From contig JAAVZL010000022.1 of assembly GCA_022791635.1 (NCBI GenBank), positions 1 to 64,000 on the forward strand: a stretch of 64,000 bases of DNA, read 5' to 3'. The notes beneath the pieces were generated by a model. The model worked only from the letters and a program-made list of their open reading frames with translations, was not told the DNA's origin and searched no databases. The DNA comes from Lachnospiraceae bacterium (lineage in GTDB: Bacteria > Bacillota > Clostridia > Lachnospirales > Lachnospiraceae). Position numbers and translations under genes: made by a program. Below, piece after piece: positions 18,906 to 26,931 of the stretch (positions within the stretch are counted from its first letter, which is position 1; each line of letters starts with the position of its first letter).

Positions 18906-19115
18906 GGGGATGCCGTAAAATAAGACATCGGACTTTTCCATATCCGTGTTCGGACGGTTCTCGTACAAGCTGTCTGCTCTGAACGGACATTGCCTTAAAT
19001 GTTTTTGAATGTTTTTTCTTTTCTGGGCAATGTTCGCTCATATCATACAGCTTGTACGCGAACAGCCGGACACTGGATATTGGAAATGCCCTCTGTCTTA
19101 TTTTACGGCATCCCC
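18906..19115 (+). repeat. Long inverted repeat, family A copy 1
   Basis: A 210-bp foldback between coaBC and the ECF gene. The outer 22 bases of each arm are perfectly complementary. Inner arms follow the family consensus: CTTTTCCATATCC, TTCGGACGG, CTGTCTG on the left; CAGACAG-like, GCCGGACACTGGATAT on the right. The central loop is about 35 bases. Here the middle stem reads CGTACAAG/CTTGTACG. No ORF or transposase is inside. Function is unknown. It opens the 534-base gap 18870-19403. Confidence 0.85.
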
Positions 19116-19155
19116 TGTTGCTTGGCGGTGTTTTGTTATTAAGTTGCTTGTACCA

Positions 19156-19274
19156 CGGAGTGAATCAATGTCACGAAGTTAAGCCTGCAAAGACTGCCGG
19201 CGCAGGGGTGGCGGTTCTTGCCCGGAGCCTTTATAAGCCTTTCAGGGCTTAACTTCATGACATTGCGGAGTGAA
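19156..19274 (+). repeat. Family B hairpin repeat, copy 1, with flanking 9-bp direct repeats
   Basis: The core stem (19167-19264) has arms AATGTCACGAAGTTAAGCCT and AGGGCTTAACTTCATGACATT around a GC-rich centre containing GGCGGTTCTTGCCCGGAG. CGGAGTGAA occurs directly at 19156-19164 and 19266-19274, as a target duplication would. A second copy lies inverted at 30518-30618. It may be a miniature mobile element; it contains no gene. 19275-19390 is AT-rich leader sequence of the ECF gene. Confidence 0.75.
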
Positions 19275-19403
19275 CAGTAATCTGTTTTTAGTATAACATA
19301 AAAAAAATATTTTTTTGTATATTTTTTTTCAGATCTGTGGTATAAAGGTAGATGTATTGTATCTCCGCAAGGAGAATAATAACATTTAGGAGGAAAATTG
19401 AAT

Positions 19404-20039
19404 ATGGAAAAATCAAGAAAAGACACTCGTTGGATGGTCAGTGTTGCACTTATGGCGGCGATTGTCATTCTGCTGGCGAACACGCCTCTTGGAATGATTC
19501 AGCTTCCGATTATCAAGGCAACAACTGTGCATATTCCGGTTATTATCGGAGCGATCCTTTTGGGACCTTCGGCCGGAGCGATCTTGGGTGGTGTGTTTGG
19601 GCTCTGCTCTATGATCAGCAATACGACAGCGCCTACTTTGCTTTCTTTCGCTTTCTCGCCTTTTCTCGCGGAGGATTTGGCCGGGATTGTGAAGACCCTC
19701 TGGATTGCCATTGGATGCCGGATTCTGATCGGCGTTGTGGCCGGATGGGTTTGGATTGGGCTTCGGAAGCTGCATGTATCGCCCTGGGTTGCTCTTCCGG
19801 TTACCGGTTTTGTGGGCTCTCTGACTAATACGGTTCTGGTGATGGGAAGCATCTATGTGCTTCTGGCCTCTCAATATGCGGCGGCCAAAGAGGTGGCTCT
19901 CAATGCTGTGTGGGGGCTGATTATGGGTACGGTGACTGCCTCGGGCATTCCGGAGGCTATCGCGGCAGCGGTTCTGGTGACGGCTCTCGGGAAGGCTCTA
20001 TTGGTCTTTTTCCGAAGGCAGATGGCTGCTGTGCGTTAA
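19404..20039 (+). CDS. ECF transporter S component, possibly for pantothenate
   Basis: 211 residues, about six hydrophobic helices and no soluble domain, with the Ala/Gly-rich membrane pattern of energy-coupling factor substrate-binding subunits (VALMAAIVILLANTPLG, HIPVIIGAILLGP). Such proteins bind a vitamin and dock on a shared EcfA/A'/T module encoded elsewhere. The neighbours coaX downstream and coaBC upstream suggest pantothenate, but this is inference from context. ATG 19404 is preferred, ten bases after AGGAGG; a TTG six bases earlier is the alternative. Confidence 0.85.
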   Translation: MEKSRKDTRWMVSVALMAAIVILLANTPLGMIQLPIIKATTVHIPVIIGAILLGPSAGAILGGVFGLCSMISNTTAPTLLSFAFSPFLAEDLAGIVKTLWIAIGCRILIGVVAGWVWIGLRKLHVSPWVALPVTGFVGSLTNTVLVMGSIYVLLASQYAAAKEVALNAVWGLIMGTVTASGIPEAIAAAVLVTALGKALLVFFRRQMAAVR

Positions 20040-20107
20040 TTTGTTCATAGATTCTGTTACCCTCTGTGGGCGGTTGGCTGCCTGCAGAGGGGGGAGATTT
20101 TTGGAAG

Positions 20108-20869
20108 ATGATTCTGACGATAGATATTGGAAATACGAATATTGTGATTGGCTGCTTTGACAAAAGGCGGCTATGCTTTCACGAGCGGTTTGAGACGAAT
20201 CAGCGCTCGGCCAGTTTGGAGTATGGGGTGATTTTTCGGGAGACCTTTGCTCTCTATGGGATCTCCGCCTCGGAGATTGAGGGGGGGATTCTTTCTTCCG
20301 TGGTTCCCTCGGTGACGGACACGGTAAGGCTGGCGGCGGAGCGGTTTACCGGGGCCCGGTTTCTGGTGGTTGGGCCCGGAATCAAGACGGGGCTTAAGCT
20401 GGCGGTGGATCATCCGGCTCAGCAGGGAAGCGATCTGGTGGTGGCTGCAGTGGCCGCGGTTCATGATTATCCGGTTCCTCAGATTCTGATTGATATGGGA
20501 ACTGCCACCACGGTTTCGGTGATTGATGAAAACAGTGCTTTTATCGGAAAGATGATTCTTCCCGGCGTGATGGTCTCTCTGGACGCTCTTTCCAGCCGGG
20601 CGGCCCAGCTTCCCAGGATTTCCCTGGATCCGCCGAAAAAGCTCATCGGGAGCAATACGGTGGATTCCATGAAGAGCGGTATTCTCTATGGCAGTGCCGG
20701 AGCTCTGGACGGGCTGATCGACCGGATACAGAAGGAGCTTGGAAGGCCCTGTACGCTGATTGCCACGGGAGGGCTCGCCAAGGTGATTACGCCCCTTTGC
20801 AGGAATCGTATTTTGCTGGATGAGGATCTGCTGCTTCGGGGACTTTTGCTTCTTTATGAAAAGAATTAA
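20108..20869 (+). CDS. coaX: Type III pantothenate kinase
   Basis: Phosphorylates pantothenate, the first step of CoA synthesis; type III enzymes are not feedback-inhibited by CoA and need a monovalent cation. 253 residues from MILTIDIGNTN, where the P-loop-like IDIGNTNIVIG begins; an extension 14 codons upstream is unlikely. Other ASKHA signatures are DMGTATTVSVID in the centre and ATGGLA near the C-terminus. It probably shares a transcript with the ECF gene 68 bases upstream. Its stop codon overlaps the stop of the opposite-strand ABC ATPase gene by three bases. Confidence 0.95.
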   Translation: MILTIDIGNTNIVIGCFDKRRLCFHERFETNQRSASLEYGVIFRETFALYGISASEIEGGILSSVVPSVTDTVRLAAERFTGARFLVVGPGIKTGLKLAVDHPAQQGSDLVVAAVAAVHDYPVPQILIDMGTATTVSVIDENSAFIGKMILPGVMVSLDALSSRAAQLPRISLDPPKKLIGSNTVDSMKSGILYGSAGALDGLIDRIQKELGRPCTLIATGGLAKVITPLCRNRILLDEDLLLRGLLLLYEKN

Positions 20870-21966
20870 AATAGAGTTCTTTTTTCCCGGGCATACCGGG
20901 CAAGGTCTTTAAGCTCTCTTGCCCATTCTCCCGCCTCTTCCAGCTCCAGGGTACAAATCACACGCTGACAGCCGTCTATGAGCTCCTTCGCTCTTCGCAC
21001 TTTATCCGCTCCAATCGGGCAAAAGGCCTTTTCCAGAATCACCTCTGAGGCAAGCGCTCTGGCTGCCGGGCAGTCCAGATCATTCTCCCAGAGAATTCCT
21101 GCGGCAAAGGAAGTTCCTTCCCGCTGAAGCTTCCGAAAAAGCGCCGTTCCGCTTCCGTTTCCGGCAATTACAAAAACTTCGGGCGCCCTTTTTACAGGCT
21201 CTAGCTCCAGATTTCCCGTTGTCTCGTCATAGCTTCCGGCTGTCATTCCGTAAAGGTCGGAAATATATCCCGGCGTAAAAATTTCTTCCGGCGTCCCGAA
21301 CCGGTCCACTTTATCCCCCTTCACGCACAGCAGCTTATGGGAAATACGCCCGGCCAGCTCCAGCTCATGAAGGGACATGATCACCGACAGATTTTTCTCT
21401 CTGGACATCCGTTGGAGAATGGACAAAAATTCCAGCTTATATCGGATATCGAGAAAAGAGGTGGGCTCGTCCAGCACAATGATATCCGGCTCCTGGCAGA
21501 TGGCCCGGGCCAACATCACTCTCTGCTTCTGCCCATCGCTGATCTTGGTGAAATCCCTCTGCCGAAGCTCCTCCACATGGACCAGCTCCATAGCCTCTCT
21601 CACAAGGCTCCAGTCCTCCCTGGAGAGCAGTCCGAATCTCCCCGTATAGGGATAGCGGCCCGTAGCTACCACATCCTCGCAGGTCATAAGCTCCGGCCGC
21701 ACCCGTTCTGTCAGCACCACGGAAAGCTTTTTGGAGAGCTCATTTCCGGAAAGCTTCCCTATCTCCTGTCCCTCCAGCCGGGCCACGCCGCCAATGGGCT
21801 CAAGCTGGCGGATTATGCTCTTGAGGATGGTCGTCTTTCCTGCCCCGTTGGGTCCGATGAGCGTGAGGATCTCTCCCTTTTTCAGGCAAATCTCAATATT
21901 TTTAATCAGCGGAACCCCGTGGTAGCCCACGGTCAGCGCCTCCGTATAAAAATAGAACTCCTTCAT
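20866..21966 (-). CDS. ABC importer ATPase (FecE/BtuD type) with C-terminal extension
   Basis: 366 residues. Residues 1-245 are a normal ATPase: Walker A GPNGAGKTT, a signature varied to ISDGQKQRV instead of LSGGQ, Walker B IIVLDEPTSFLD and the H-loop SLHEL. The remaining 110 residues form a second domain opening with VFVIAGNGSGTALFRKL, resembling a nucleotide-binding Rossmann-type fold. I recall such tails on iron and cobamide ABC ATPases of clostridia. It ends the riboswitch-controlled operon and powers the permease encoded five bases upstream. The probable cargo is a cobamide, a tetrapyrrole or a chelated metal. Confidence 0.92.
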   Translation of the reverse strand: MKEFYFYTEALTVGYHGVPLIKNIEICLKKGEILTLIGPNGAGKTTILKSIIRQLEPIGGVARLEGQEIGKLSGNELSKKLSVVLTERVRPELMTCEDVVATGRYPYTGRFGLLSREDWSLVREAMELVHVEELRQRDFTKISDGQKQRVMLARAICQEPDIIVLDEPTSFLDIRYKLEFLSILQRMSREKNLSVIMSLHELELAGRISHKLLCVKGDKVDRFGTPEEIFTPGYISDLYGMTAGSYDETTGNLELEPVKRAPEVFVIAGNGSGTALFRKLQREGTSFAAGILWENDLDCPAARALASEVILEKAFCPIGADKVRRAKELIDGCQRVICTLELEEAGEWARELKDLARYAREKRTLF

Positions 21967-21970
21967 AGCC

Positions 21971-22984
21971 TCACCCCGCTTTTTCCTTCCTTTTGCGGAT
22001 CATGATCAGGATCACAATGGGAGCCCCAAACACCGCCGTCACCGTACTGATGCTAAGCTCCGTAGGCGCAAGCAGCACCCGGGCCAAAAGGTCGCACAGC
22101 AGGCAGAACACGGCTCCTCCCAGAAAGCACCCGGGAATCATAAGCAGAGGCTTGGTGGTCTTTAAGAGGCTCTTCACCAGGTGGGGCACCGCAATCCCCA
22201 CAAAGGACACCGGTCCGGCATAAGCCGTCACGCAGGCGGACAATATGCTTGAGAGCAGCACCAGAAGGGTGCGGAAGAGCTGAATGTTCACTCCCATATT
22301 TCTGGCATAGGACTCCCCCATCTGATAGGCGCTGATGGGCTTTGACAGGAGAAATACAAAAAAGGAGGTTACAAAAATAACCACCCCCATAAGCGCCACA
22401 TTTTCCCAGGTGATTCCGGAAAAGCTTCCCTTGGACCAGTTGTGCAGATTTACAATGTTGGAATCATCCGCAAAGGTCACAATAAAATCCGTCACAGCCG
22501 AACAGATATAGCCGATCATCACACCGCTTACAATCAGCATGGACATATTGTCCATGACCCTGGACATGAGAAGCACAAAGCCCATGGAGATCATGGCCCC
22601 CACAAAGGCCGCCCCTATCATCATAAGAGAGCTCACACGAAGGGACCATCCCAAGGAGCACACCATCACCAGAGCAACCACCAGCTTGGCGCCGGAGGAA
22701 ATTCCCAACGTAAAGGGACCGGCTATGGGATTATGGAAAAAGGTCTGGAGCAGATAACCGGACAACGCCAGGCCGCCTCCGAGGATGGCTGCTGCCAGAG
22801 CCCGGGGAAAGCGTATGGTCATGATAATATCCCGAAAGACCTCGTCCGTCCCCCTTCCTAGGAGAATGTCAAACACCTCCCTTAAGGGGACCGCCACACT
22901 TCCCGCGCACAGATTCAGCGCCAGAAAAAGAAGCACCAGACATCCCAGTATGAAAAATGAAAGCGCATATCGTTTGTTCTTCAT
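21971..22984 (-). CDS. ABC importer permease (FecCD/BtuC family)
   Basis: 337 residues with about ten membrane helices and family landmarks: GRGTDEVFRDIIMTIRFPRALAA early, GISSGAKL (varied GxSxGA), the long cytoplasmic GISSGAK-to-TFADDS region, and VGIAVPHLVK near the C-terminus. It forms the channel for the substrate delivered by the lipoprotein encoded three bases upstream. It is tightly packed between the ATPase and binding-protein genes, so all three are translated from one message. Confidence 0.93.
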   Translation of the reverse strand: MKNKRYALSFFILGCLVLLFLALNLCAGSVAVPLREVFDILLGRGTDEVFRDIIMTIRFPRALAAAILGGGLALSGYLLQTFFHNPIAGPFTLGISSGAKLVVALVMVCSLGWSLRVSSLMMIGAAFVGAMISMGFVLLMSRVMDNMSMLIVSGVMIGYICSAVTDFIVTFADDSNIVNLHNWSKGSFSGITWENVALMGVVIFVTSFFVFLLSKPISAYQMGESYARNMGVNIQLFRTLLVLLSSILSACVTAYAGPVSFVGIAVPHLVKSLLKTTKPLLMIPGCFLGGAVFCLLCDLLARVLLAPTELSISTVTAVFGAPIVILIMIRKRKEKAG

Positions 22985-22987
22985 CCC

Positions 22988-24139
22988 TTACTCCAACTGA
23001 TACAGATAAGTCATGCCTTCCTCACCTGTGAGCATTTTGTGCATATCGGAAATAATCGTTCCCAGCTTCATGGAGGACTGGTACAGGTTCTTGGTGGTAC
23101 AGTAGACCCTTCCCTCCTCCACGGCCTGAAACTTCGCAAGGAGGCTGCTTTTTGCAAGCAAATCCTCGATGGAGGATAATTCCTCTGTGGTGGTGCTGTT
23201 ATAGATGATGTAATCCGCATCCTTGGCCGCCGCATAGAACTCTTCCATCTGCATGGTCACATTGGAGGAAGCCGTCTCCTCTTCATCTCCGATATGGTCA
23301 AATACATAGGCGCCGCCGGCCATCTCAATCATCCTGGGCAGGTAATCGGAGGAACGGCGCACATTAACCTCTCCGTTGGCCGTAATATAGAAGAAGGCTA
23401 CGGCGCTTCCCGTCTTCTCCTTTTGCTCCACAGCCTCAAAGGCTTCTGCCTCTGCTTTGAAGGCTGCCTCTGCCTCCGCTTCCTTTCCTGTGAGAATTCC
23501 GTACAGCCGCACCCACTCCGTTCTTCCTAATGGATTGCTCTCATAGCTGGAATAGTCCACCAGAACAGGAATTCCAAGCTTCTCGAGCTGCTCCTTTACC
23601 TCCGGCGTGTGATAAATCATGGTATTCTCTATGGCCAGGCCGCAGCCCTTAGAAAGAATCTGTTCATAATCCGGAGCGGAATAATTTCCTGCGTGAAGAA
23701 TCTCGCCCTGCTCCATGGCCTCCCTGGCCTCGTCAATATACCAGGAATCTGCCTTCAGGCCGGAGAAGCCTATCTTGTCCAGAGCATCCAGAGACACGAA
23801 CATATCCATCACGGCCGATGCCACCAGATAGATTTGTTCTATCGGCTGCTTCAGCACAATAATATCATCGCTTAAATCTCCCGGAATCTCCTTTCCCTCC
23901 GGAACCACCAGGTAACGGTCCTCCTGGGCGATGGTGAGAAGCCGGTAACCGTCCTTATAATAGTCCACACCGAACTCACTGGCATAGCGAAGCTCCATAC
24001 TGCTCTCCCAGGTAAGCTCCTCACTGATATCCGTTTGATTTTTCAAGGCCTGCTCCTTCTGTCCCTTCCCACAGGAGACAAGAGAGCCCAACAGAAAAAC
24101 AGCAAGGCCTATTGCCGCAAGCTTCCTTCTCATCCGCAT
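22988..24139 (-). CDS. Substrate-binding lipoprotein (FhuD/BtuF type) of the ABC importer
   Basis: 383 residues. A signal peptide ends in the lipobox LGSLVSC, so the mature protein is anchored outside by lipidated Cys. The body has the class III binding-protein layout: two lobes linked by one helix, with DKIGFSGLKADSWYIDEAREAM and the ILHAGNYSAPDYEQILSKGCGLAIENTM stretch split across positions 145-185. Such proteins bind vitamin B12, haem or ferric siderophores. The cobalamin riboswitch upstream favours a cobamide or a cobalt or tetrapyrrole ligand. Confidence 0.9.
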   Translation of the reverse strand: MRMRRKLAAIGLAVFLLGSLVSCGKGQKEQALKNQTDISEELTWESSMELRYASEFGVDYYKDGYRLLTIAQEDRYLVVPEGKEIPGDLSDDIIVLKQPIEQIYLVASAVMDMFVSLDALDKIGFSGLKADSWYIDEAREAMEQGEILHAGNYSAPDYEQILSKGCGLAIENTMIYHTPEVKEQLEKLGIPVLVDYSSYESNPLGRTEWVRLYGILTGKEAEAEAAFKAEAEAFEAVEQKEKTGSAVAFFYITANGEVNVRRSSDYLPRMIEMAGGAYVFDHIGDEEETASSNVTMQMEEFYAAAKDADYIIYNSTTTEELSSIEDLLAKSSLLAKFQAVEEGRVYCTTKNLYQSSMKLGTIISDMHKMLTGEEGMTYLYQLE

Positions 24140-24157
24140 TCACATCCCTTTTTGTTT

Positions 24158-25264
24158 CTATCTTCTTCTTCTCTTATTCCAGTAGGAAACCAGAATACAC
24201 ACAAGAACAATGGCAAATACCATATAGACCACCCGCCTGGCCGCCGCCTGGGGCGTCTGATTCTTAGACATTATGCCTTCTCCATGAAAAATCAACTGAT
24301 AGGCAATCTCATGAGGCGTACTCATTGCTGTGGTATCTGCGATCACCTCCATGGGCTCATTGAATACGGTGATGGGAATCTCAAAGGTGGAATAGCCCTC
24401 CTCATAGAGGGGCAGATACTTTTTCCCTCCCACCAGCATGTAGTCGTAGCTGGAGCTGCTCCATTCAATCCGGGCGTAGGCATAGCCGTCCCTTACGGTC
24501 AGTCCGGCCGGAGAGCTTACGGTGGTTCTTCCTGTTCCGCCCTTTACCTCCACCTCAATGGCGTATTCCCCGTCCTCCATCTCGATGAGAGCCGGCGAAA
24601 CGGAACTATCCTCCTGACTGTCTTGGGCCTTCTCTTCCTCTGCCGCTTCCTGCTCTGCCTCTTCTCGAAGGGCTGCAATCCGCTTTTCCTTTGCCGCCTT
24701 CCTTAAAGCTTCATAGTCAGGCAGCTCCACCAGAACGGCGTCTTCCGGCAGGCTTTCCGCTTCAAACAGCAGATAACGGTCATACCACTTTTCCCTGTTT
24801 TTGCTGAATGCCGCGCAGGCAATGGGCTGATCCAAGGCCTCCACCGGAATGGTAAAGGTATGCTTTCCTTCCTCATTCACCTGAAAGTCAATATACTCCG
24901 AAAGCTCACTGGCCGCAGCCTCCACACCGGTGCCCGGAAATACCTTTAAATATCCCTGTCCGCCCATGGTGAGAACGGCAGTCATACTGCCGTTCTCCAC
25001 CGTAAGCTCAGCCTTTTCGATGGGAAACATAGACGAGCTGGACTCCACTGTTACTTCATAGACACCGTCCACAATATCCGTCCCGTAAATAGGCGTCATC
25101 CCCTCAACACCCACCTCCGAGGAGCCGGCTCGTTCGCTTTCCGAGGCTACCTGATCGTAAGAAATCTCATGCTCACCCTCTTCGCTGGCCAGGCCGGTGA
25201 TTCCGGATATCCAGAAAACGCCTGCTCCTATGATACCTGCCAGTCCATACAAAATCCGCTTCAT
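24158..25264 (-). CDS. Membrane-anchored surface protein with duplicated beta-rich module
   Basis: 368 residues. A signal peptide (1-26) is followed by two related modules, about 65-170 and 230-328. Both open with DG-x-Y, continue with LTV-x-(N/D)-G, then TF-x-IP or TFEIPI, and end in Y-x-L-x-F-x-x-E. They are separated by a Glu/Ala-rich coiled linker (183-220). A single membrane helix (345-361) and a basic KRRRR tail close the protein, with the modules outside. NEAT haem domains have a comparable DG-x-Y start, but the rest does not convince me. Its place between the chelatase and the binding protein suggests a surface receptor that hands substrate to the importer. Confidence 0.8.
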   Translation of the reverse strand: MKRILYGLAGIIGAGVFWISGITGLASEEGEHEISYDQVASESERAGSSEVGVEGMTPIYGTDIVDGVYEVTVESSSSMFPIEKAELTVENGSMTAVLTMGGQGYLKVFPGTGVEAAASELSEYIDFQVNEEGKHTFTIPVEALDQPIACAAFSKNREKWYDRYLLFEAESLPEDAVLVELPDYEALRKAAKEKRIAALREEAEQEAAEEEKAQDSQEDSSVSPALIEMEDGEYAIEVEVKGGTGRTTVSSPAGLTVRDGYAYARIEWSSSSYDYMLVGGKKYLPLYEEGYSTFEIPITVFNEPMEVIADTTAMSTPHEIAYQLIFHGEGIMSKNQTPQAAARRVVYMVFAIVLVCILVSYWNKRRRR

Positions 25265-25289
25265 TTCACTGTTCCCATCTTTTCCTGTT

Positions 25290-26270
25290 TTAATTTAAGC
25301 TGTCAATGGCAGCCTGGGTGTGCTCCACGTACAACTGCTGAATCTCCGGAAGCTCTCCCAGACCCTTGAGCACGCACTCCACCTCGTAGCCCTCCTGGGT
25401 GAAAAGGGTTTTCCAGGAATCCTCCTCGTCTCCTGCCATATCATTGTTAGCGTGATCGCCGCACACCACCATTAAAGGCTCCAGAACTACCTTTTTATAG
25501 GTTCCCTTTTCCTTCAGAAGCACCATCACATCCTCCAGCGTGGGGGCAGCCTCCACGGTTCCGATGTAATAGTTCTCAAATCCGGCTCCCGCAAGCTTCT
25601 CCTGCATGGCACTGTAAACCTGGTTGGATTCGGCCTCCGTTCCATGGCCCATAAACACAATGGCCGTCTCATCGCCCTGGTCATACTCCTTTGTGGCACT
25701 TGTAATGGCATTCATCACTGTTTCAAAGTCCTCGTCGCTGGTCAGAAGCGGCTCTCCAAGCACGACCTTGTCAAAGTCACTCTTGTACTCCTCCAGCTCG
25801 TTTACCAGATCTGCATACTCTAAGCCGTTCATCAGATGAGTAGGCTGCACGATCAGGGTCTTGATACCGTCTGCTACCGCCCGGTCAAGAGCCTGAGTCA
25901 CATTGTCAATCTCCAGGCTGTCCCGATCCGCCAGCTTGTCAATGATGATCTGCGCCGTAAACGCCCGGCGCACCTCATATTCCGGAAATGCCTTGGCAAT
26001 GGCCTCCTCCACCGCGCCGATGGTGATATCCCGGCTGTCGTTATAGCTAGTTCCAAAGCTCACCACCAGAATTGCGGCATCTGCCGCCGTCTCCGGCGCG
26101 CTCTCTTCCGGCTGTTCCGCTTCTTCGGGCTCTTTCGCCTCCTCAGGCTCTGCTTCCGTTTCTGCCGGTGCCGGCTCCGCAGCCGGCGCTGTTTCCTTGC
26201 TTGTGCATCCGCCAAAAACAAGGACCGCTGCCAGCAAAGCTGCCAGCAGGGTTGACGCTTTTCTTTTCAT
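25290..26270 (-). CDS. cbiK: Exported CbiK-type sirohydrochlorin cobaltochelatase
   Basis: 326 residues from MKRKAST, preceded by AAGGAGG. A signal peptide with lipobox (VFGGC) and an acidic Glu/Ala/Pro linker (about 25-75) precede the CbiK chelatase domain. The domain includes VVSFGTSYNDSR, FMGHGTEAESNQVY with one metal-site His, and VVCGDHANNDMAGDEEDSW with the other. Cytoplasmic CbiK inserts cobalt into sirohydrochlorin; an exported form is known in Desulfovibrio (CbiK-P) and was linked to metal or haem handling. The first gene after the cobalamin riboswitch, it probably helps load or scavenge a metal or tetrapyrrole for the importer. The enzymatic role outside the cell is an inference. 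Confidence 0.92.
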   Translation of the reverse strand: MKRKASTLLAALLAAVLVFGGCTSKETAPAAEPAPAETEAEPEEAKEPEEAEQPEESAPETAADAAILVVSFGTSYNDSRDITIGAVEEAIAKAFPEYEVRRAFTAQIIIDKLADRDSLEIDNVTQALDRAVADGIKTLIVQPTHLMNGLEYADLVNELEEYKSDFDKVVLGEPLLTSDEDFETVMNAITSATKEYDQGDETAIVFMGHGTEAESNQVYSAMQEKLAGAGFENYYIGTVEAAPTLEDVMVLLKEKGTYKKVVLEPLMVVCGDHANNDMAGDEEDSWKTLFTQEGYEVECVLKGLGELPEIQQLYVEHTQAAIDSLN

Positions 26271-26330
26271 GTTGTTCCTCCTTTTCCTTTGAACGTCACA
26301 GGCCGTTCTCATTTCGTGTAATGGTGCAAC

Positions 26331-26361
26331 AAAAAATGCCTTCCGCATGGGGAGAGGCATC
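26331..26361 (-). terminator. Rho-independent terminator in the cobalamin leader
   Basis: On the minus strand ATGCCT-C-TCC pairs with GGA-AGGCAT around CCATGC, followed directly by six T. It lies between the riboswitch and the cbiK start, so B12 binding probably decides between termination here and readthrough into the operon. Confidence 0.7.
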
Positions 26362-26448
26362 GGTAAGAGGACGCAATGATGTTATATTTTTCCTTCATCT
26401 GCGACCAGTTACTCGTGGCCTCGGAAGTGGAATCCTTCCGAAACTTCC

Positions 26449-26614
26449 TGCAGGCAGGTCTCCTGGCTCATAGATCCTCACAGGAATGCCGCCTTCCCGA
26501 TCGCTCAGTGGCATATATGGCATTCCGCTCCCTATTTACAGTGACGAGTTCGCACAGGTCTTTCACCTGTTTCCCTTTTCACCGCACTGCCCCTTGCAGT
26601 GCGACACCTGCAGC
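26449..26614 (-). ncRNA. Cobalamin riboswitch
   Basis: The minus strand carries the conserved B12 elements in order: AGGTGT at the 5' side, AAAGGGAA with CAGGTGAAAGACCTG (26571-26577 region), GCCACTG (26506-26512) and the B12 box GAGCCAGGAGACCTGCCTG (26451-26469). A further hairpin TCGGAAG/CTTCCGA (26421-26441) and the terminator at 26331 follow. It controls the cbiK-to-ATPase operon: high adenosylcobalamin should switch it off. Confidence 0.93.
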
Positions 26615-26802
26615 CCGCTTCCTGCGAAGCTACGAAAGTAATATAGCATATCTCATATAAAAATGCAATATTATGGGAAATGCAGTTGAAAAATATTTTT
26701 AAGGCCCTTATAATAAAGCACGTGCAAGAAATCAGCAGCCCTTGTCCCCCTTACAGCTCCCTTGGCAGGAGCTTCGTCCCTTGTTCGGAGGCGAGATGCT
26801 AC

Positions 26803-26919
26803 GGAACTGAAATCAGCAGTATCTCCGAAGCGCATAGAACAATTTACGAACGAATCTTTTCTCGATCGGAAATTGTTCTTAAAAAAGATGTGCTGAGAGA
26901 GATACTGCGGAACTGGAAT
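26803..26919 (+). promoter_or_regulatory. Structured leader of cbiL with repeated GGAACTG motif
   Basis: GGAACTGAAATCAG (26803-26816) and GATACTGCGGAACTGGAAT (26901-26919) frame a foldback: CAGTATCTC (26817-26825) pairs with GAGATACTG (26899-26907), and inside GAACAATTT (26837-26845) pairs with AAATTGTTC (26870-26878). The last motif runs into the GGAG ribosome site of cbiL. The 19-base motif recurs with one difference in the asnB leader. The remaining gap 26645-26802 shows no gene. Confidence 0.5.
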
Positions 26920-26931
26920 AGGAGACTTATG

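Noticed and set aside
18814..19041. Open frames inside family A repeats with recurring peptides such as SRTLDIG and VQSR
   Set aside because: They run through the hairpins on either strand, have no ribosome site, and their similarity only reflects the repeated DNA.
26271..26360. An N-terminal extension of CbiK
   Set aside because: It lies across the leader terminator and would place codons before a clean lipoprotein signal peptide with its own AAGGAGG site.
26680..26931. An N-terminal extension of CbiL
   Set aside because: The 84 extra codons show no similarity to the methylase fold, overlap the structured leader, and precede the GGAG ribosome site at 26921.
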